Of a DNA stretch of 64,000 bases, positions 1 through 10,180 are shown in pieces. Each line of letters starts with the position of its first letter. Positions within the stretch are counted from its first letter, which is position 1. Below the pieces are notes generated by a model that searched no databases, was not told the DNA's origin, and worked only from the letters and a program-made list of their open reading frames with translations. The DNA lies in NCBI GenBank assembly GCA_029562975.1, contig JAKQTR010000028.1:42810-106809 (forward strand), read 5' to 3'. A program made the translations under genes and the position numbers. This DNA is from Acidobacteriota bacterium (GTDB lineage Bacteria; Acidobacteriota; Vicinamibacteria; Vicinamibacterales; JAKQTR01).

Positions 1-3000
1 TCGGCCAGCAGGAACCGCAGCTGCTCCCTGGTGGCGCGCACCGCGTTCTGGGCGCGGATGACGGCGGGCCTGGCGTTCTCGACCGCGACCTGCGCGGCCA
101 GGATGTCGTAGTCGGTCGCCGTGCCGGCGGCGTGCCGCTTGGTGGCCTCGTCGAGGTGCCGGGTCTTCTGCGCGAGATCCTCCTCGGCGATCGTGACGGC
201 CTCGCGCGCGGCCAGGATGTTGTAGAACGCGGTGGTCACGTCCTTGGCGACGGCCTGCTGGAAGCGGCGCAGCTGGTGGCCGCTGTAGTCGAAGCCCAGC
301 TTCGCCGCGCGGATGGCGGCGCCCACCTGGCCCCAGGTGAAGATGGTCTGGTTGATCGTGACCGAGGCGGAGCGCACGGAGGTCGCGCCGCCGAAGACGT
401 CGCCGAAGCCGACGTGGTCGCCGCCGCCCTCGGACGCCGGCATGAGGTTCGAGAAGAGCCGGCTCTGGCTGTTGTCCGCGTAGCGCGTCAGCGATCCGGT
501 CAGGGCGATCGTGGGCAGGGCGGCGGCGCGCTCCTCCTCGTACTTGCCCTGCACCCACTTCTTGTACTCGCGCGCCTTCTGGATGTCGCGGTTCTGCGCC
601 GCCGCGATCTCCAGGGCCTGCGCCAGCGTCAGCACGCGGACGCCTGCTGGAGGCGTGGTTCTCGCCGCCTGCGCGACGGCGTCGGCCAGCCGCGCCGCGG
701 CAGCCGGTGCGGCGTCGGCCGCCGCCGTGCGGGCAGATGCCGCATGGGCCGGCGCCGCCGGGCCAGGGGCCGCCAGTCGGGGCGCTTGCGCCTCCGACGT
801 CCTCGCCGCCGGGCCGAGGACCAGCACCGCCGCCAGGACGGCCGTCGCCGCGACGGAGGCGGCCTGCTTCCGCCGCCGGAAGAGCCATCCCACGACATCG
901 TCGAGCACGGAGTAGACGACCGGCACCACGATCAGGGTCAGCAGGGTGGAGGTGATCAGGCCGCCGATGACGCCGCGCGCCATCGGGGCGCGGAACTCGC
1001 CGCCCTCGCCGAGGGCCAGGGCCAGCGGGAGCATCCCGAAGATCATGGCCGAGGTGGTCATCAGGATCGGCCGCAGCCGCGTCCGCCCCGCGGTGATGAG
1101 GGCGGCGCGCCGATCCAGTCCGCGCCGTCGCAGCACCTTGGTGTAGTCCACCAGCAGGATGGCGTTCTTCGTGACCAGCCCCATCAGCATGATGAGGCCG
1201 ATCAGGGACATGAGGCTGATCGTGTCGCCGGTGAGGGCCAGCATGCCCGCCATGCCGACGACGGAGAGCGGCAGCGAGAGCATGATCGCGAGCGGATCGA
1301 CGAAGGACTCGAACTGGGCCGCGAGGATGAGGTACACGAAGATGATCGCCAGCACGAGGGCCTCGCCCATGTACTGGAACGACTCGACCATCATCTCGGT
1401 TTCGCCGCCGAGGACCATGCGGTAGCCGGGCTCCATCGCCACGCGCGACGCGGCGGCCATGGCCAGCCTCCCGGCGCTGCCCAGGGGCAGGCCGTCCAGG
1501 CTGGCGTCCACGGTGACCTGCCGCGCCAGATCGCGCCGGGAGATCTCGGCCGCCGACGAGGCGCGCGTGAACGTGACCAGGTCGGCCACGGGCACGAGGA
1601 CGGTCCCGGTCTGCGAGGGCACCGACACCTTCAAGTCGGCCACCTGGCGCACGTCGCCGCGCAGAGACTCGGGCAGGCGCACCCGCACGTTGATGGCCTC
1701 GCCCTGCTCGTCCTCGTAGGTCGAGACGACCTGGCCGCCGACGAGCACGCCGACGGTGTTGGCGAGGGCGCTGCTGCCGAGGCCGGTCGCGGCGGCGCGC
1801 TCGCGGTCCACGGTCAGGCGGTACTCGGGCAGGTCGTTCTCCATCGCGGCCGCGATGTCCACGATGCCGGGGACGGAGTACAGCTCGCGCTTGACGGCGG
1901 CCGCGTACCGCTTCAGCGTCGCGATGTCGTCGCCCTGGATCAGGATCTGGAGCGGCTTCCGGAACGCGTCCGACTCCTCCTGCACCCAGAGCTGCACGCC
2001 GGGGATCTTCTCGAGGCGCACACGGGTGTCGTGCACGAACTGCCGGAGCGTCCGCTCGCGCTCGGCCCTGGGCACGAGCTTCACGAAGACCGTGGCGTCG
2101 CGCACCGTGTCGGACTCGCCCGCGCCGATGGACGCGTAGGTGAACTGGATCTCCCTCGATTCGGAGAGGGCCTTCAGCACCTGCGTGAGCCGGCCGCGCG
2201 TCTCCGCCATGGACGAGCCGGGCGCGCTCTGGAACCTGACGGCGAACTCGCCCTGGTCCATGTGCGACAGGAATTCGGTCGGCAGCACGGCGAGCACCCC
2301 GATGCCGGCCGCGAAGGCGACGACGGCGACGAAGGACACGCCGCCGCGGTGGTCGAGCGCCCAGCCGATGACCCGCTTGTAGCCGTCGGCCATCCGGTCG
2401 AACCAGTCGTTGAACGCGTCGAGCGGCTTGTGCCACCGGCTCCGCTTGCCCTGCCGCAGGATGTCGGGATCGTGCCAGCGGGAGGAGAGCATCGGGTCCA
2501 TCGTGAAGGACACGAAGAGCGACACCGCGACGGCGAAGGCGACGGTGATGCCGAACTGGTAGAAGAAGCGGCCGGCGACGCCCTTCATGAACGCGACGGG
2601 CACGAAGACCGCGATGATGGACATGGACGTCGCGAGGACCGCCAGGCCGATTTCGTCGGTCCCCTTCCGGGCCGCCTCGAAGTGGTCCTCGCCGAGCTCG
2701 ATGTGCCGGACGATGTTCTCCCGCACGACGATGGCGTCGTCGATGAGGAGCCCGATGGCGAGGGAGAGCGCCATGAGGGTGAGCATGTTCAGCGTCATGT
2801 TGAGGAAGTACATGACGATGAAGGCCGAGATCACGGAGATGGGCAGCGTGAGGCCGGTGATGACCGTGGACCGCCACGAGTTCAGGAACAGGAAGACGAT
2901 GAAGACGGTGAGCAGCGCGCCGAGGATCAGCGTCATCTCGACGTCGGCGACGGCCTCCCGGATGAAGCCGGAGGAGTCGCGGACGACTTCGATCTCGACG

Positions 3001-3938
3001 CCGGCCGGCATGCGGGCGTTCAACTCGTCCACGGCGGCGCGGACGGTGTCGACGACGGCGACGATGTTCGCCGCGGTCTGCTTCGTGATGTCGATGGCGA
3101 CGGTCGGCTCGCCATCGACGAGCGCCAGCGAGCGCTGCTCCTCGACGCCGTCGCGCACGTCCGCCACGTCCGACAGCCGGACCGGCTGGCCGCCGCGGCG
3201 GCTGATGACCATCGACTTGAAGCCCTCGACCTCCGTCGGCTTGCCCGAGATGCGCAGCGGCATCTCCGTCCGGCCGTGCGTGAGCCGGCCGAGGGGCGTA
3301 TTGACGTTCTCGGAGGCCAGGCCGCCGACGACCTCGTCGATGCCCATGCCGAGGGCCGACAGCCTCGCGGGATCGATTTCGACGGTCACCTCGCGGTCGG
3401 CCGCTCCCACCAGGCGCGCCCGCGCGACGCCCTGGATGCTCTCCATGCGGCGCTTGACGGTGCGGTCGGCAATGGCGGTCAGGTCCTGCGGCGCCATGCT
3501 CCGCGACCGGACCGCGAGCGAGATGATCGGCATCGACTGGAAGTCGAACTTCTGGATCACCGGGTCGGCGATGCCGGCGGGCAGCTCGCGCCGGATCGTG
3601 TTGATCTTCGCCCGCGCCTCCTGCGAGACGTCGTTGATCTTCACCTCCAGCTCGAACTCGGCGATGATCGTCGCGAACCCCTCGCGCGAGACGGACTGGA
3701 TGTGCTTGATGCCGGCGATGGAGTTGATCGACTCCTCGATCTTCCGGCTGACCTCGCGCTCGACCGCTTCCGGCGAGGCGCCCGGGTACTCGACGATGAT
3801 GGACAGCACCGGGATTTCGACCGAGGGCATCAGGTCGATGGGCAGCCGGCGCACCGAGAACAGGCCCAGGGTCACCAGGGTGAGCATCATCACCGTGGCG
3901 ACGACGGGGCGCTTGATGGAAAAATCGGAGAGGAACAT
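1..3938 (-). CDS. RND efflux permease fused in frame to a TolC-like outer-membrane domain (3' end outside window)
   Basis: Reading begins at ATG 3936-3938 and stays open to the left edge (at least 1312 residues). Residues 1 to about 1020 form a complete HAE1/AcrB-type proton-driven drug pump: N-terminus MFLSDFSIKRPVVATV, the proton-relay Asp pair in GLLIDDAIVV, and two homologous membrane halves. There is no stop after the last pump helix. Instead come RRRK (1021-1024), a hydrophobic stretch (about 1030-1043) and an AQA site ending near 1052, which together look like a signal peptide. An Ala/Pro linker leads to a TolC-type domain from about residue 1098 (VLTLAQALEIAA, VQGKYEEERAAALP) that continues past the edge. 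I translated the junction base by base and found no frameshift. The start lies 2 bases after the fusion-protein gene stop, so the genes are co-transcribed. Substrate unknown. Confidence 0.9.
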   Translation of the reverse strand, partial: MFLSDFSIKRPVVATVMMLTLVTLGLFSVRRLPIDLMPSVEIPVLSIIVEYPGASPEAVEREVSRKIEESINSIAGIKHIQSVSREGFATIIAEFELEVKINDVSQEARAKINTIRRELPAGIADPVIQKFDFQSMPIISLAVRSRSMAPQDLTAIADRTVKRRMESIQGVARARLVGAADREVTVEIDPARLSALGMGIDEVVGGLASENVNTPLGRLTHGRTEMPLRISGKPTEVEGFKSMVISRRGGQPVRLSDVADVRDGVEEQRSLALVDGEPTVAIDITKQTAANIVAVVDTVRAAVDELNARMPAGVEIEVVRDSSGFIREAVADVEMTLILGALLTVFIVFLFLNSWRSTVITGLTLPISVISAFIVMYFLNMTLNMLTLMALSLAIGLLIDDAIVVRENIVRHIELGEDHFEAARKGTDEIGLAVLATSMSIIAVFVPVAFMKGVAGRFFYQFGITVAFAVAVSLFVSFTMDPMLSSRWHDPDILRQGKRSRWHKPLDAFNDWFDRMADGYKRVIGWALDHRGGVSFVAVVAFAAGIGVLAVLPTEFLSHMDQGEFAVRFQSAPGSSMAETRGRLTQVLKALSESREIQFTYASIGAGESDTVRDATVFVKLVPRAERERTLRQFVHDTRVRLEKIPGVQLWVQEESDAFRKPLQILIQGDDIATLKRYAAAVKRELYSVPGIVDIAAAMENDLPEYRLTVDRERAAATGLGSSALANTVGVLVGGQVVSTYEDEQGEAINVRVRLPESLRGDVRQVADLKVSVPSQTGTVLVPVADLVTFTRASSAAEISRRDLARQVTVDASLDGLPLGSAGRLAMAAASRVAMEPGYRMVLGGETEMMVESFQYMGEALVLAIIFVYLILAAQFESFVDPLAIMLSLPLSVVGMAGMLALTGDTISLMSLIGLIMLMGLVTKNAILLVDYTKVLRRRGLDRRAALITAGRTRLRPILMTTSAMIFGMLPLALALGEGGEFRAPMARGVIGGLITSTLLTLIVVPVVYSVLDDVVGWLFRRRKQAASVAATAVLAAVLVLGPAARTSEAQAPRLAAPGPAAPAHAASARTAAADAAPAAAARLADAVAQAARTTPPAGVRVLTLAQALEIAAAQNRDIQKAREYKKWVQGKYEEERAAALPTIALTGSLTRYADNSQSRLFSNLMPASEGGGDHVGFGDVFGGATSVRSASVTINQTIFTWGQVGAAIRAAKLGFDYSGHQLRRFQQAVAKDVTTAFYNILAAREAVTIAEEDLAQKTRHLDEATKRHAAGTATDYDILAAQVAVENARPAVIRAQNAVRATREQLRFLLA

Positions 3939-3940
3939 CG

Positions 3941-5065
3941 CTACGCCCCTTCACCCGTCGCGACCGTGATGCGATCCCCGGACTGGAGCCCGAAGGCCCC
4001 GCGGATCACCACCGGGTCGCCGGCCTGGAGCCCCGACAGGATCTCGACGGTGGCCCCGCCGGACACCCCGGTCTTCACGTCGCGCTTCTCGGCCAGGCCG
4101 CCGCGGGCGACGAAGACCTGGGCCCGCTGCTCCTCGACGTTCCAGTTCATCAGGGCCTCGCGCGGCACCTGGAGCACGTCGGTCCGGCTGGCCACCACGA
4201 TGCGGCCCTCGACGAAGGCGCCGCCCTTGAGCTGGCCGTCCGGATTCGGCACCTCGACTCCCACCCGGGTCGACCGGCTCGCGGCGTCGACCTCGGGGTT
4301 GATGAACTTGACCCTGCCCTCGAACGTGCGGCCCGGCGCCGAGTCGGTCGTGAAGCGGATGGGCTGGCCGACGCGCACCGACGCGGCCTGCGAGGAGGGC
4401 ACGGACGCGGTCAGGTCGAAGAGCCGCGTGTCCACGATGCGGAAGACGGGGGCGCTGCCGCCCATGTTCTCGACCCGGTCGCCGACGTTGATGCCGCGCA
4501 GGGCGACGACGCCGTCGATGGGGGCGACGATGCGGGCCTTGGCGAGGCGCGTTTCGCCGGTGCGGGTTTGGGCGACGGCGGCGGCCGTGGCGGCCTCGGC
4601 CGCCTCGACGGCGGTCTTCGCGTCGTCGAGGTTCTGGGGCGTGATGAGGCCGTACTGCTTGAGTTGGAGCGCGCGATCGTACTCGCGGCGCGCGCGGGCC
4701 TCGGCCACCCGGGCCTGCGCCTCGACGGCCTTGAGGGCGGCGACGCCGGCCTCCGCCTCGCTGGTGTCCAGCTGCGCGAGGACGGCGCCCTTGCGGACCG
4801 GCACCCACTCGGTCACGTAGACGGCCTTGACCGTGCCGGTGATCTCGGACTTGACGTCGGCGGAGAACTTCGGCTGCAGAGTGCCGATGATCTCGACCGA
4901 CTCCTCGAACGCCGACGCGGCGGCCGGCGCGACGGTGACCGCCACCGGCGGGCGGCCGGCTTCCTGCGCGGGCCGCGCCGGCGCGGGCGCCGACGAGCCG
5001 GAGCAGGCCGACGCGGCGAGGGCGGCGGCGGGAAGGAACAGCCAGGAGACGAATCGCACGCTCAT
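3941..5065 (-). CDS. RND periplasmic adaptor (membrane fusion protein), probable lipoprotein
   Basis: 374 residues. The N-terminus MSVRFVSWLFLPAAALAASAC is a lipoprotein signal with the acceptor Cys at position 21. The order is then typical of the AcrA/MexA family: beta-barrel and lipoyl halves around an alpha-helical hairpin (QARVAEARARREYDRALQL), with the second lipoyl half ARIVAPIDGVVALRGINVGDRV. It would bridge the inner-membrane pump to the outer-membrane channel. The start codon overlaps the tetR-like stop as ATGA, and the stop lies 2 bases before the pump start, so the three genes form one operon. Length is normal for the family. Confidence 0.92.
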   Translation of the reverse strand: MSVRFVSWLFLPAAALAASACSGSSAPAPARPAQEAGRPPVAVTVAPAAASAFEESVEIIGTLQPKFSADVKSEITGTVKAVYVTEWVPVRKGAVLAQLDTSEAEAGVAALKAVEAQARVAEARARREYDRALQLKQYGLITPQNLDDAKTAVEAAEAATAAAVAQTRTGETRLAKARIVAPIDGVVALRGINVGDRVENMGGSAPVFRIVDTRLFDLTASVPSSQAASVRVGQPIRFTTDSAPGRTFEGRVKFINPEVDAASRSTRVGVEVPNPDGQLKGGAFVEGRIVVASRTDVLQVPREALMNWNVEEQRAQVFVARGGLAEKRDVKTGVSGGATVEILSGLQAGDPVVIRGAFGLQSGDRITVATGEGA

Positions 5066-5712
5066 GATGAAGCACCCTTCGAAGGGCGCGGGCCCGCGCC
5101 CGCGCCGTCAAACACCAGATCGACGAGGTCCCGCATGTCCTTCGGGCTCAGCCGCCCGCGGCGGCGGCCGACGTGCTGGCCGACGGCGAGCATCACCAGG
5201 CCCTGCACCGCCTGGGTGATCAGGCGCGACGCCTCGGCCCGGATCTCGCCCCGGGCGACGCCGCTGCCGACGATGCGGCGGAGGTGGCGGGCCACGATCC
5301 GGTCGAACACCCTGAAGTCGAACGGGGGCAGGGACTCGCGGGGGCTGAAGAAGACCGCGTGCGCGACGCGCACCAGGGAGGCATGGCTGCGCGACTCGAC
5401 GAGCAGGAGCGTGCAGAGGCCGGCGAGGCGGGCGCGCGCGCTGCCCGGGGCGGACGCGGCCCGGTCGAGCGTGCGGTCGAGCTCGGAGGCCACCAGCTCG
5501 AGGGCGGCGAGGAGGATGCCTTCCTTGTTGCGGAAGTAGTAGTAGAGCGCCGGTTTGGCGACGCCGGCCTGCTCGACGATGTCGCGCACCGACGCGGCGG
5601 CGTACCCCTTGCGCTCGAAGAGCTCGACGGCGGCGCAGAGGAGGCGCTCGCGGGCGCCGGGCTCGACGGCGTGGGGGCGGCGTACGCGTGCGCGGGATGC
5701 CGGGACGGTCAT
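5062..5712 (-). CDS. TetR/AcrR-family transcriptional repressor of the efflux operon
   Basis: 216 residues from ATG 5712 (MTVPASRARVRRP). The N-terminal helix-turn-helix is clear: ARERLLCAAVELFERKGYAA, then SVRDIVEQAGVAKPALYYYF. The C-terminal ligand-binding half is variable, as usual. An upstream in-frame extension exists, but it would run through the operator and promoter, so ATG 5712 is preferred. It is the first gene of the adaptor-pump operon (ATGA overlap with the adaptor). A palindrome 22 bases upstream of the start is the expected autoregulatory operator. The inducing ligand cannot be told from sequence. Confidence 0.9.
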   Translation of the reverse strand: MTVPASRARVRRPHAVEPGARERLLCAAVELFERKGYAAASVRDIVEQAGVAKPALYYYFRNKEGILLAALELVASELDRTLDRAASAPGSARARLAGLCTLLLVESRSHASLVRVAHAVFFSPRESLPPFDFRVFDRIVARHLRRIVGSGVARGEIRAEASRLITQAVQGLVMLAVGQHVGRRRGRLSPKDMRDLVDLVFDGAGAGPRPSKGASS

Positions 5713-5734
5713 GCGTGCGACGAGGGGCAGATCC

Positions 5735-5752
5735 CTACCTACCGGTCGGTAG
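5735..5752. promoter_or_regulatory. Probable TetR operator (18-bp palindrome)
   Basis: CTACCTACCGGTCGGTAG. The two 9-base halves are reverse complements at 8 of 9 positions, centred on ACCGGT. It overlaps the -10 side of the promoter of the TetR-led operon, which fits repression by promoter occlusion. The assignment rests on symmetry and position only. Confidence 0.7.
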
Positions 5753-5780
5753 AATACCGCACGCGGCCCGCCGGGCGCAA
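5751..5780 (-). promoter_or_regulatory. Promoter of the tetR-adaptor-pump operon
   Basis: On the minus strand, TTGCGC (5780-5775), an 18-base spacer and TATTCT (5756-5751) resemble a sigma-70 promoter. The predicted start site falls inside the adjacent palindrome. Confidence 0.5.
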
Positions 5781-5844
5781 GCGCGCCTCCGCCGCGGCCG
5801 GGCGGCGCCTCCACCCGAGGCTCTCCCCAGACAGACGAACACCC

Positions 5845-5866
5845 GGGCCGCGCGGTTCCGCGGCCC
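5845..5866 (-). terminator. GC-rich hairpin downstream of the response regulator
   Basis: GGGCCGCG (5845-5852) and CGCGGCCC (5859-5866) form a perfect 8-bp stem with a 6-base loop, just after the minus-strand response regulator and before the tetR promoter. There is no U-tract, so if it terminates transcription it does so without a classical intrinsic tail. Confidence 0.4.
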
Positions 5867-5898
5867 CGGCAGGCCCGGCCCGCGCCGACTGCTCCGCG

Positions 5899-6539
<641 letters not shown>

Positions 6540-6543
<4 letters not shown>

Positions 6544-7943
6544 GAGGCTCCCCCGGCCGGCAGTTCCACGGTCAGGCGCGTGCCGCGGCCCGGGGCGCTC
6601 TCGAGGCGGAACACGCCGCGCGCATCCGCCACCCGCTCCTCGATGCTCATCAGGCCGAACCCCTCGGGCGCGCGCTGCCGCGCCGTGCCGGGATCGAATC
6701 CCCGCCCGTTGTCCTCCACCGTCAGCACGACGCTCGCGGGCAGGCGCTGGAGGTACACGCGGCACGCGGTCGCCGCGGCGTGCTTCGCGATGTTCGTAGT
6801 GGCCTCCTGCACCACGCGGAACAGGCAGGTCTCCACCTCGGGCGCCGGCCGATCGGCCATGCCCGCGTGGACGAATTCCATCGCCACGCCGGCGCGGTCC
6901 GCGAAGGCCTGGAGGTACCAGTCGAGCGCGGGCGCCAGCCCCATGTCGTCCAGCATCGGCGGGTGCAGCAGCCGGGACAGCTGCCGCACGGACTGGAGCG
7001 CCGAGTCGGCCACGGCGCGGGCCTCGTCGAGGGCCGCGCCGGCCGACCCCGGCTCGGCGCGCCTGGCCACCGACAGCTGCAGCTTCACGGCCGTCAGGGC
7101 CTGGCCGACTTCGTCGTGCAGCTCCCGCGCGATCCGCCGGCGCTCGTCTTCCTGCGCGCGCACCAGCCTCGCCGACAGGCGGTGCAGGTCGGCGGCGATC
7201 GCGGCGTTGGCGGCGAGCTGCGTTCGGAGGCCCCGCTCGAGCCGGCTCACCCGGGCCGTGACGAACGCCCCGACAGCCAGGCTCAGCAGCAGCGTCACGC
7301 CGCCCGTCAGCAGGAACCGCGCCGACGACCGGCTGTAGATGGCGGCCTCGCGGCGCTGCTGCTCCGCGAGCCGCGACCGGTTCAGCGACTGCACGTGCGC
7401 GACAATGCGGACGACGTTCGCCCGGCGGGGGAGGATGCGTTCGCCGAGGATCCGGCGAACGTCCGAGGCCCGCCGCGCCTGGGGCAGCCGGACAATCGGC
7501 ACGACCGACGCCCAGTACTCGTCCACCTCCCGCGCCAGGTCCTCCAGCGACACGGACGCGGCGAGGCCGTCGCTGCTGGCGCGCAGCTTCTGCAGGCTGG
7601 CGGCGCAGGCCGCCTGAAAGCCGCGCAGCTGTTCCAGGTAGGCCTCGGTGCGATCGGGCTCGCCCGAGTCGAGCAGCGAGTCGCGCCAGTCGATCGCCCC
7701 GAGCAGGACGTTGGTCCGCACCTCGGCCAGCGCCTGCTCCGACTCCATGAACCGGTCCGTCATCGCGCCCACTTCGCGGTCGATGGCCCGGAAGGTGAAT
7801 GTCAGGTCGATGCCCGCCGCCAGCCACAGCAGGATCGTCAGCGCGAAGCCGGCCACCAGCATCGCGCCCAGGGGCAGGCCCCCGGCGCCCGTCAGGGCGT
7901 CAGCCGGGGGCGGGCCCGGCCGAAGATCCGCGGCGTCCCGCAT
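6540..7943 (-). CDS. Membrane sensor histidine kinase (NarX/UhpB class)
   Basis: 467 residues from ATG 7943. A first membrane helix (LPLGAMLVAGFALTILLWLA), a helical extracytoplasmic sensor of about 130 residues resembling CHASE3, and a second helix (FLLTGGVTLLLSLAVGAFVT) precede the HisKA_3 domain with phosphoacceptor His in RRIARELHDEVGQALTAVK. The HATPase_c domain shows QEATTNIAKHA (N box), VEDNGRGFDPG (G1) and GFGLMSIEERV (G2). A longer in-frame start at 8054 would extend into the divergent promoter region. A TACAAT box on the minus strand (7955-7950) ends 6 bases before the ATG, suggesting a very short leader or leaderless mRNA. Signal unknown. Confidence 0.9.
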
Positions 7944-8071
7944 GCCGTGATTGTACGACGTTGCGCCCGGGGCGGCGCGCCTCCCGTCTCGTTCCGCTCT
8001 GAATCCGGTCGCGACCGGATGGCCCTCGCCGTCCGGCTCTTCTACGATGGCCAAGGGAGGGCGCAGCCAGC

Positions 8072-9295
8072 ATGCCGGATTTCTATCAGACCGGCGTCGT
8101 GACGACGCTCCACCGCCTCAACCGCACGAAGGTGGAGCACCTCGAGCGCGACCTGGAGCGGTTCACCGTCGCGCAGCCGGTGGCCCTTGTGCTGCCGTGT
8201 CTCATCGACGAGCTCGACCGGCCGGCGCTCGGGCACATCGTGGAGCAGCTGCGGGGGGTCCGGTATCTGGACACGGTGGTCGTCAGCCTGGGGCGCGCCA
8301 CGGAGGACGGCGTCGGCAGGGCCCGCGATCTGTTCGCCAAGTCCCGCCAGCGCGTGCGGATCCTGTGGCTGGACGGGCCCCGCGTCGTGGCCGCCCTCGA
8401 CCGGCTGCGCGAGTGCGGGCTCCTGCCTTCGACGTCGGGCAAGGGCTTCGCCTGCTGGCTCGCCTACGGCCTCGTCCTCGCCGAGGCGCGCTGCAACGCG
8501 ATTGCCGTCCACGACTGCGACATCACGACGTACGATCGCGAGCTGCTCGCGCGGCTGGTGTATCCCGTCGCGCACCCGTCGCTGGGATTCGAGTTCGCCA
8601 AGGGCTACTACGCGCGCGTCGGCAAGAAGATGAACGGCCGCGTGACCCGCCTCTTCATGACGCCGCTGCTGCGATCGCTCCAGGTCGTCGTCGGGCGCCA
8701 TCCCCTGCTCGTGTACCTCGACAGCTTCCGGTACGCGCTGGCAGGGGAGTTCGCCATGAAGACGGAACTGGCGCGCGTCAACCGGATTCCCTCCGACTGG
8801 GGGCTGGAGATCGGCGTGCTGGCCGAAGTCCACCGGAATTGCGCCCTCAAGCGGATCTGCCAGACGGAGCTGTGCGCCAACTACGACCACAAGCACCAGA
8901 GCGTGTCCGCCGACGATGCGTCCAAGGGCCTGCTGCGCATGTGCACGGACATCGCGCAGAACCTCGTCCGCACGCTGGCAGCGGAGGGCATCACCTTCAC
9001 CCAGGGCCACTTCCAGACGCTGCTCGTCCAGTACATCCGGATGGCCCAGGACACGATCACGCGCTACCACGCCGATGCGGCGATCAACGGCCTGGCCTTC
9101 GACCGCCACGACGAGGAGTCGATGGTCGGCGTCTTCTCGGGGGCGCTTCGAACCGCGTGCGAACGCTTCCTGGACGATCCCCTCGGGGCCCCGCTCATCC
9201 CGAACTGGAACCGGATCGTCGCGGCGATCCCGGATTTCCTGGACGAGCTGCGCACGGCGGTGGACGAAGACGGCATCGAACACGCGGTGGGATAG
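8072..9295 (+). CDS. gpgS: Glucosyl-3-phosphoglycerate synthase-like glycosyltransferase (GT81-like)
   Basis: 407 residues. Begins MPDFYQTGVVTTLHRLN and has a GT-A fold: VALVLPCLIDE, the nucleotide-site STSGKGFACWLAYGL, and the metal-binding HDCDITTYDRELLARLVYPV. The motifs FEFAKGYYARVGKKMNGRV and YLDSFRYALAGEFAM match, as I recall them, GpgS enzymes of the Persephonella/Methanococcoides type, which transfer glucose from an NDP-glucose to 3-phosphoglycerate. The following genes, a matching HAD phosphatase and a second glycosyltransferase, support compatible-solute synthesis. GGGAGG at 8056-8061 is the likely ribosome site, slightly distant. Transcribed divergently from the histidine kinase. 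Donor preference (glucose versus mannose) is inferred. Confidence 0.78.
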   Translation: MPDFYQTGVVTTLHRLNRTKVEHLERDLERFTVAQPVALVLPCLIDELDRPALGHIVEQLRGVRYLDTVVVSLGRATEDGVGRARDLFAKSRQRVRILWLDGPRVVAALDRLRECGLLPSTSGKGFACWLAYGLVLAEARCNAIAVHDCDITTYDRELLARLVYPVAHPSLGFEFAKGYYARVGKKMNGRVTRLFMTPLLRSLQVVVGRHPLLVYLDSFRYALAGEFAMKTELARVNRIPSDWGLEIGVLAEVHRNCALKRICQTELCANYDHKHQSVSADDASKGLLRMCTDIAQNLVRTLAAEGITFTQGHFQTLLVQYIRMAQDTITRYHADAAINGLAFDRHDEESMVGVFSGALRTACERFLDDPLGAPLIPNWNRIVAAIPDFLDELRTAVDEDGIEHAVG

Positions 9296-9313
9296 GGGGA
9301 GCAACGAGCGGCC

Positions 9314-10180
9314 ATGCGCCTCGTCATCGTCACGGACCTCGACGGCACCCTGCTGGACGCGGCCACCCGCGCCCTCGGGCCGGCGGAGGCCGTCGTCGGC
9401 CGGGTGGTGCGCGCAGGCGTGCCGCTGGTGCTGTCGTCGAGCAAGACGCGGGCCGAGATCGAGGCGCTGCAGCGCCAGCTGGGCCTGGCCCAGCCGTTCA
9501 TCGCGGAGAACGGCGGGGCGATCGTGGCTCCCCCCGGCTCCTTCGCCGACGGGCGCCCGGCGCCGGCCGGCGCCGACGGGCGCTTCGTGATCGAGCTGGG
9601 GCGGCCCTACCGCGAGGTCGTGGCCATCGTCCGCGAGGCCGCGGAGGCCGAGGGCGTCCGCGTCGTGGGCTTCTCGGACATGACTGTGGGCGACCTCGCC
9701 GCCGACTCCGGCCTGTCGCCGCTCGAGGCCCAGCTCGCCAAGCTCCGCGAGTACGACGAGCCGTTCCGGCTGATCGACGCGGACACGGCCGCGCGCCGCC
9801 GCTTCCTCAAGGCGCTCCGGCGGCGCGGCCTGCAGGCCGTCGCGGGCGGGCGCTACGACCACGCGATGGGAGACACCGACAAGGGGCGGGCGGTGGAGGT
9901 GCTGCGCGGCCTCTACCGGGACCGCATCGGCCCGGTGGTGCTGGCAGGGCTGGGTGACGCGATGAACGATCTGCCGATGCTGCGGGCCGTCGATCATCCC
10001 GTCATCGTCCGCGGCCCCTCCGACGACTCGACCGTGCGCCTGCTCCGCCAGGTGCCCGACGCGCGCGTGACCCAAGCGCGCGGCCCAGCGGGATGGGCCG
10101 AGGCGGTCACCGCCATGCTCGAGGCCTGGGAGCGGAACGCCGTCCGCGTGCCGCCGCGGTTCTGGCCGGGACTGGCATGA
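9314..10180 (+). CDS. HAD-superfamily hexosyl-3-phosphoglycerate phosphatase (MpgP/GpgP-like)
   Basis: 288 residues. HAD motif I is TDLDGTLLD near the N-terminus, motif II Ser lies in LVLSSSKTRAE, and motif IV is GLGDAMNDLPML. The IAENGGAIVAPPG segment and cap layout are those of the mannosyl-3-phosphoglycerate phosphatase family. It would dephosphorylate the product of the upstream synthase to the free hexosylglycerate. It starts 18 bases after the synthase stop, and its own stop overlaps the next start as ATGA (10177-10180). Confidence 0.85.
   Translation: MRLVIVTDLDGTLLDAATRALGPAEAVVGRVVRAGVPLVLSSSKTRAEIEALQRQLGLAQPFIAENGGAIVAPPGSFADGRPAPAGADGRFVIELGRPYREVVAIVREAAEAEGVRVVGFSDMTVGDLAADSGLSPLEAQLAKLREYDEPFRLIDADTAARRRFLKALRRRGLQAVAGGRYDHAMGDTDKGRAVEVLRGLYRDRIGPVVLAGLGDAMNDLPMLRAVDHPVIVRGPSDDSTVRLLRQVPDARVTQARGPAGWAEAVTAMLEAWERNAVRVPPRFWPGLA

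Noticed and set aside
132..4820. A 1562-codon plus-strand open frame opposite the efflux genes
   Set aside because: Its translation is Arg/Asp/His/Gly-rich low complexity with no domain, the usual antisense shadow in GC-rich DNA; the minus strand encodes clear adaptor and pump proteins.
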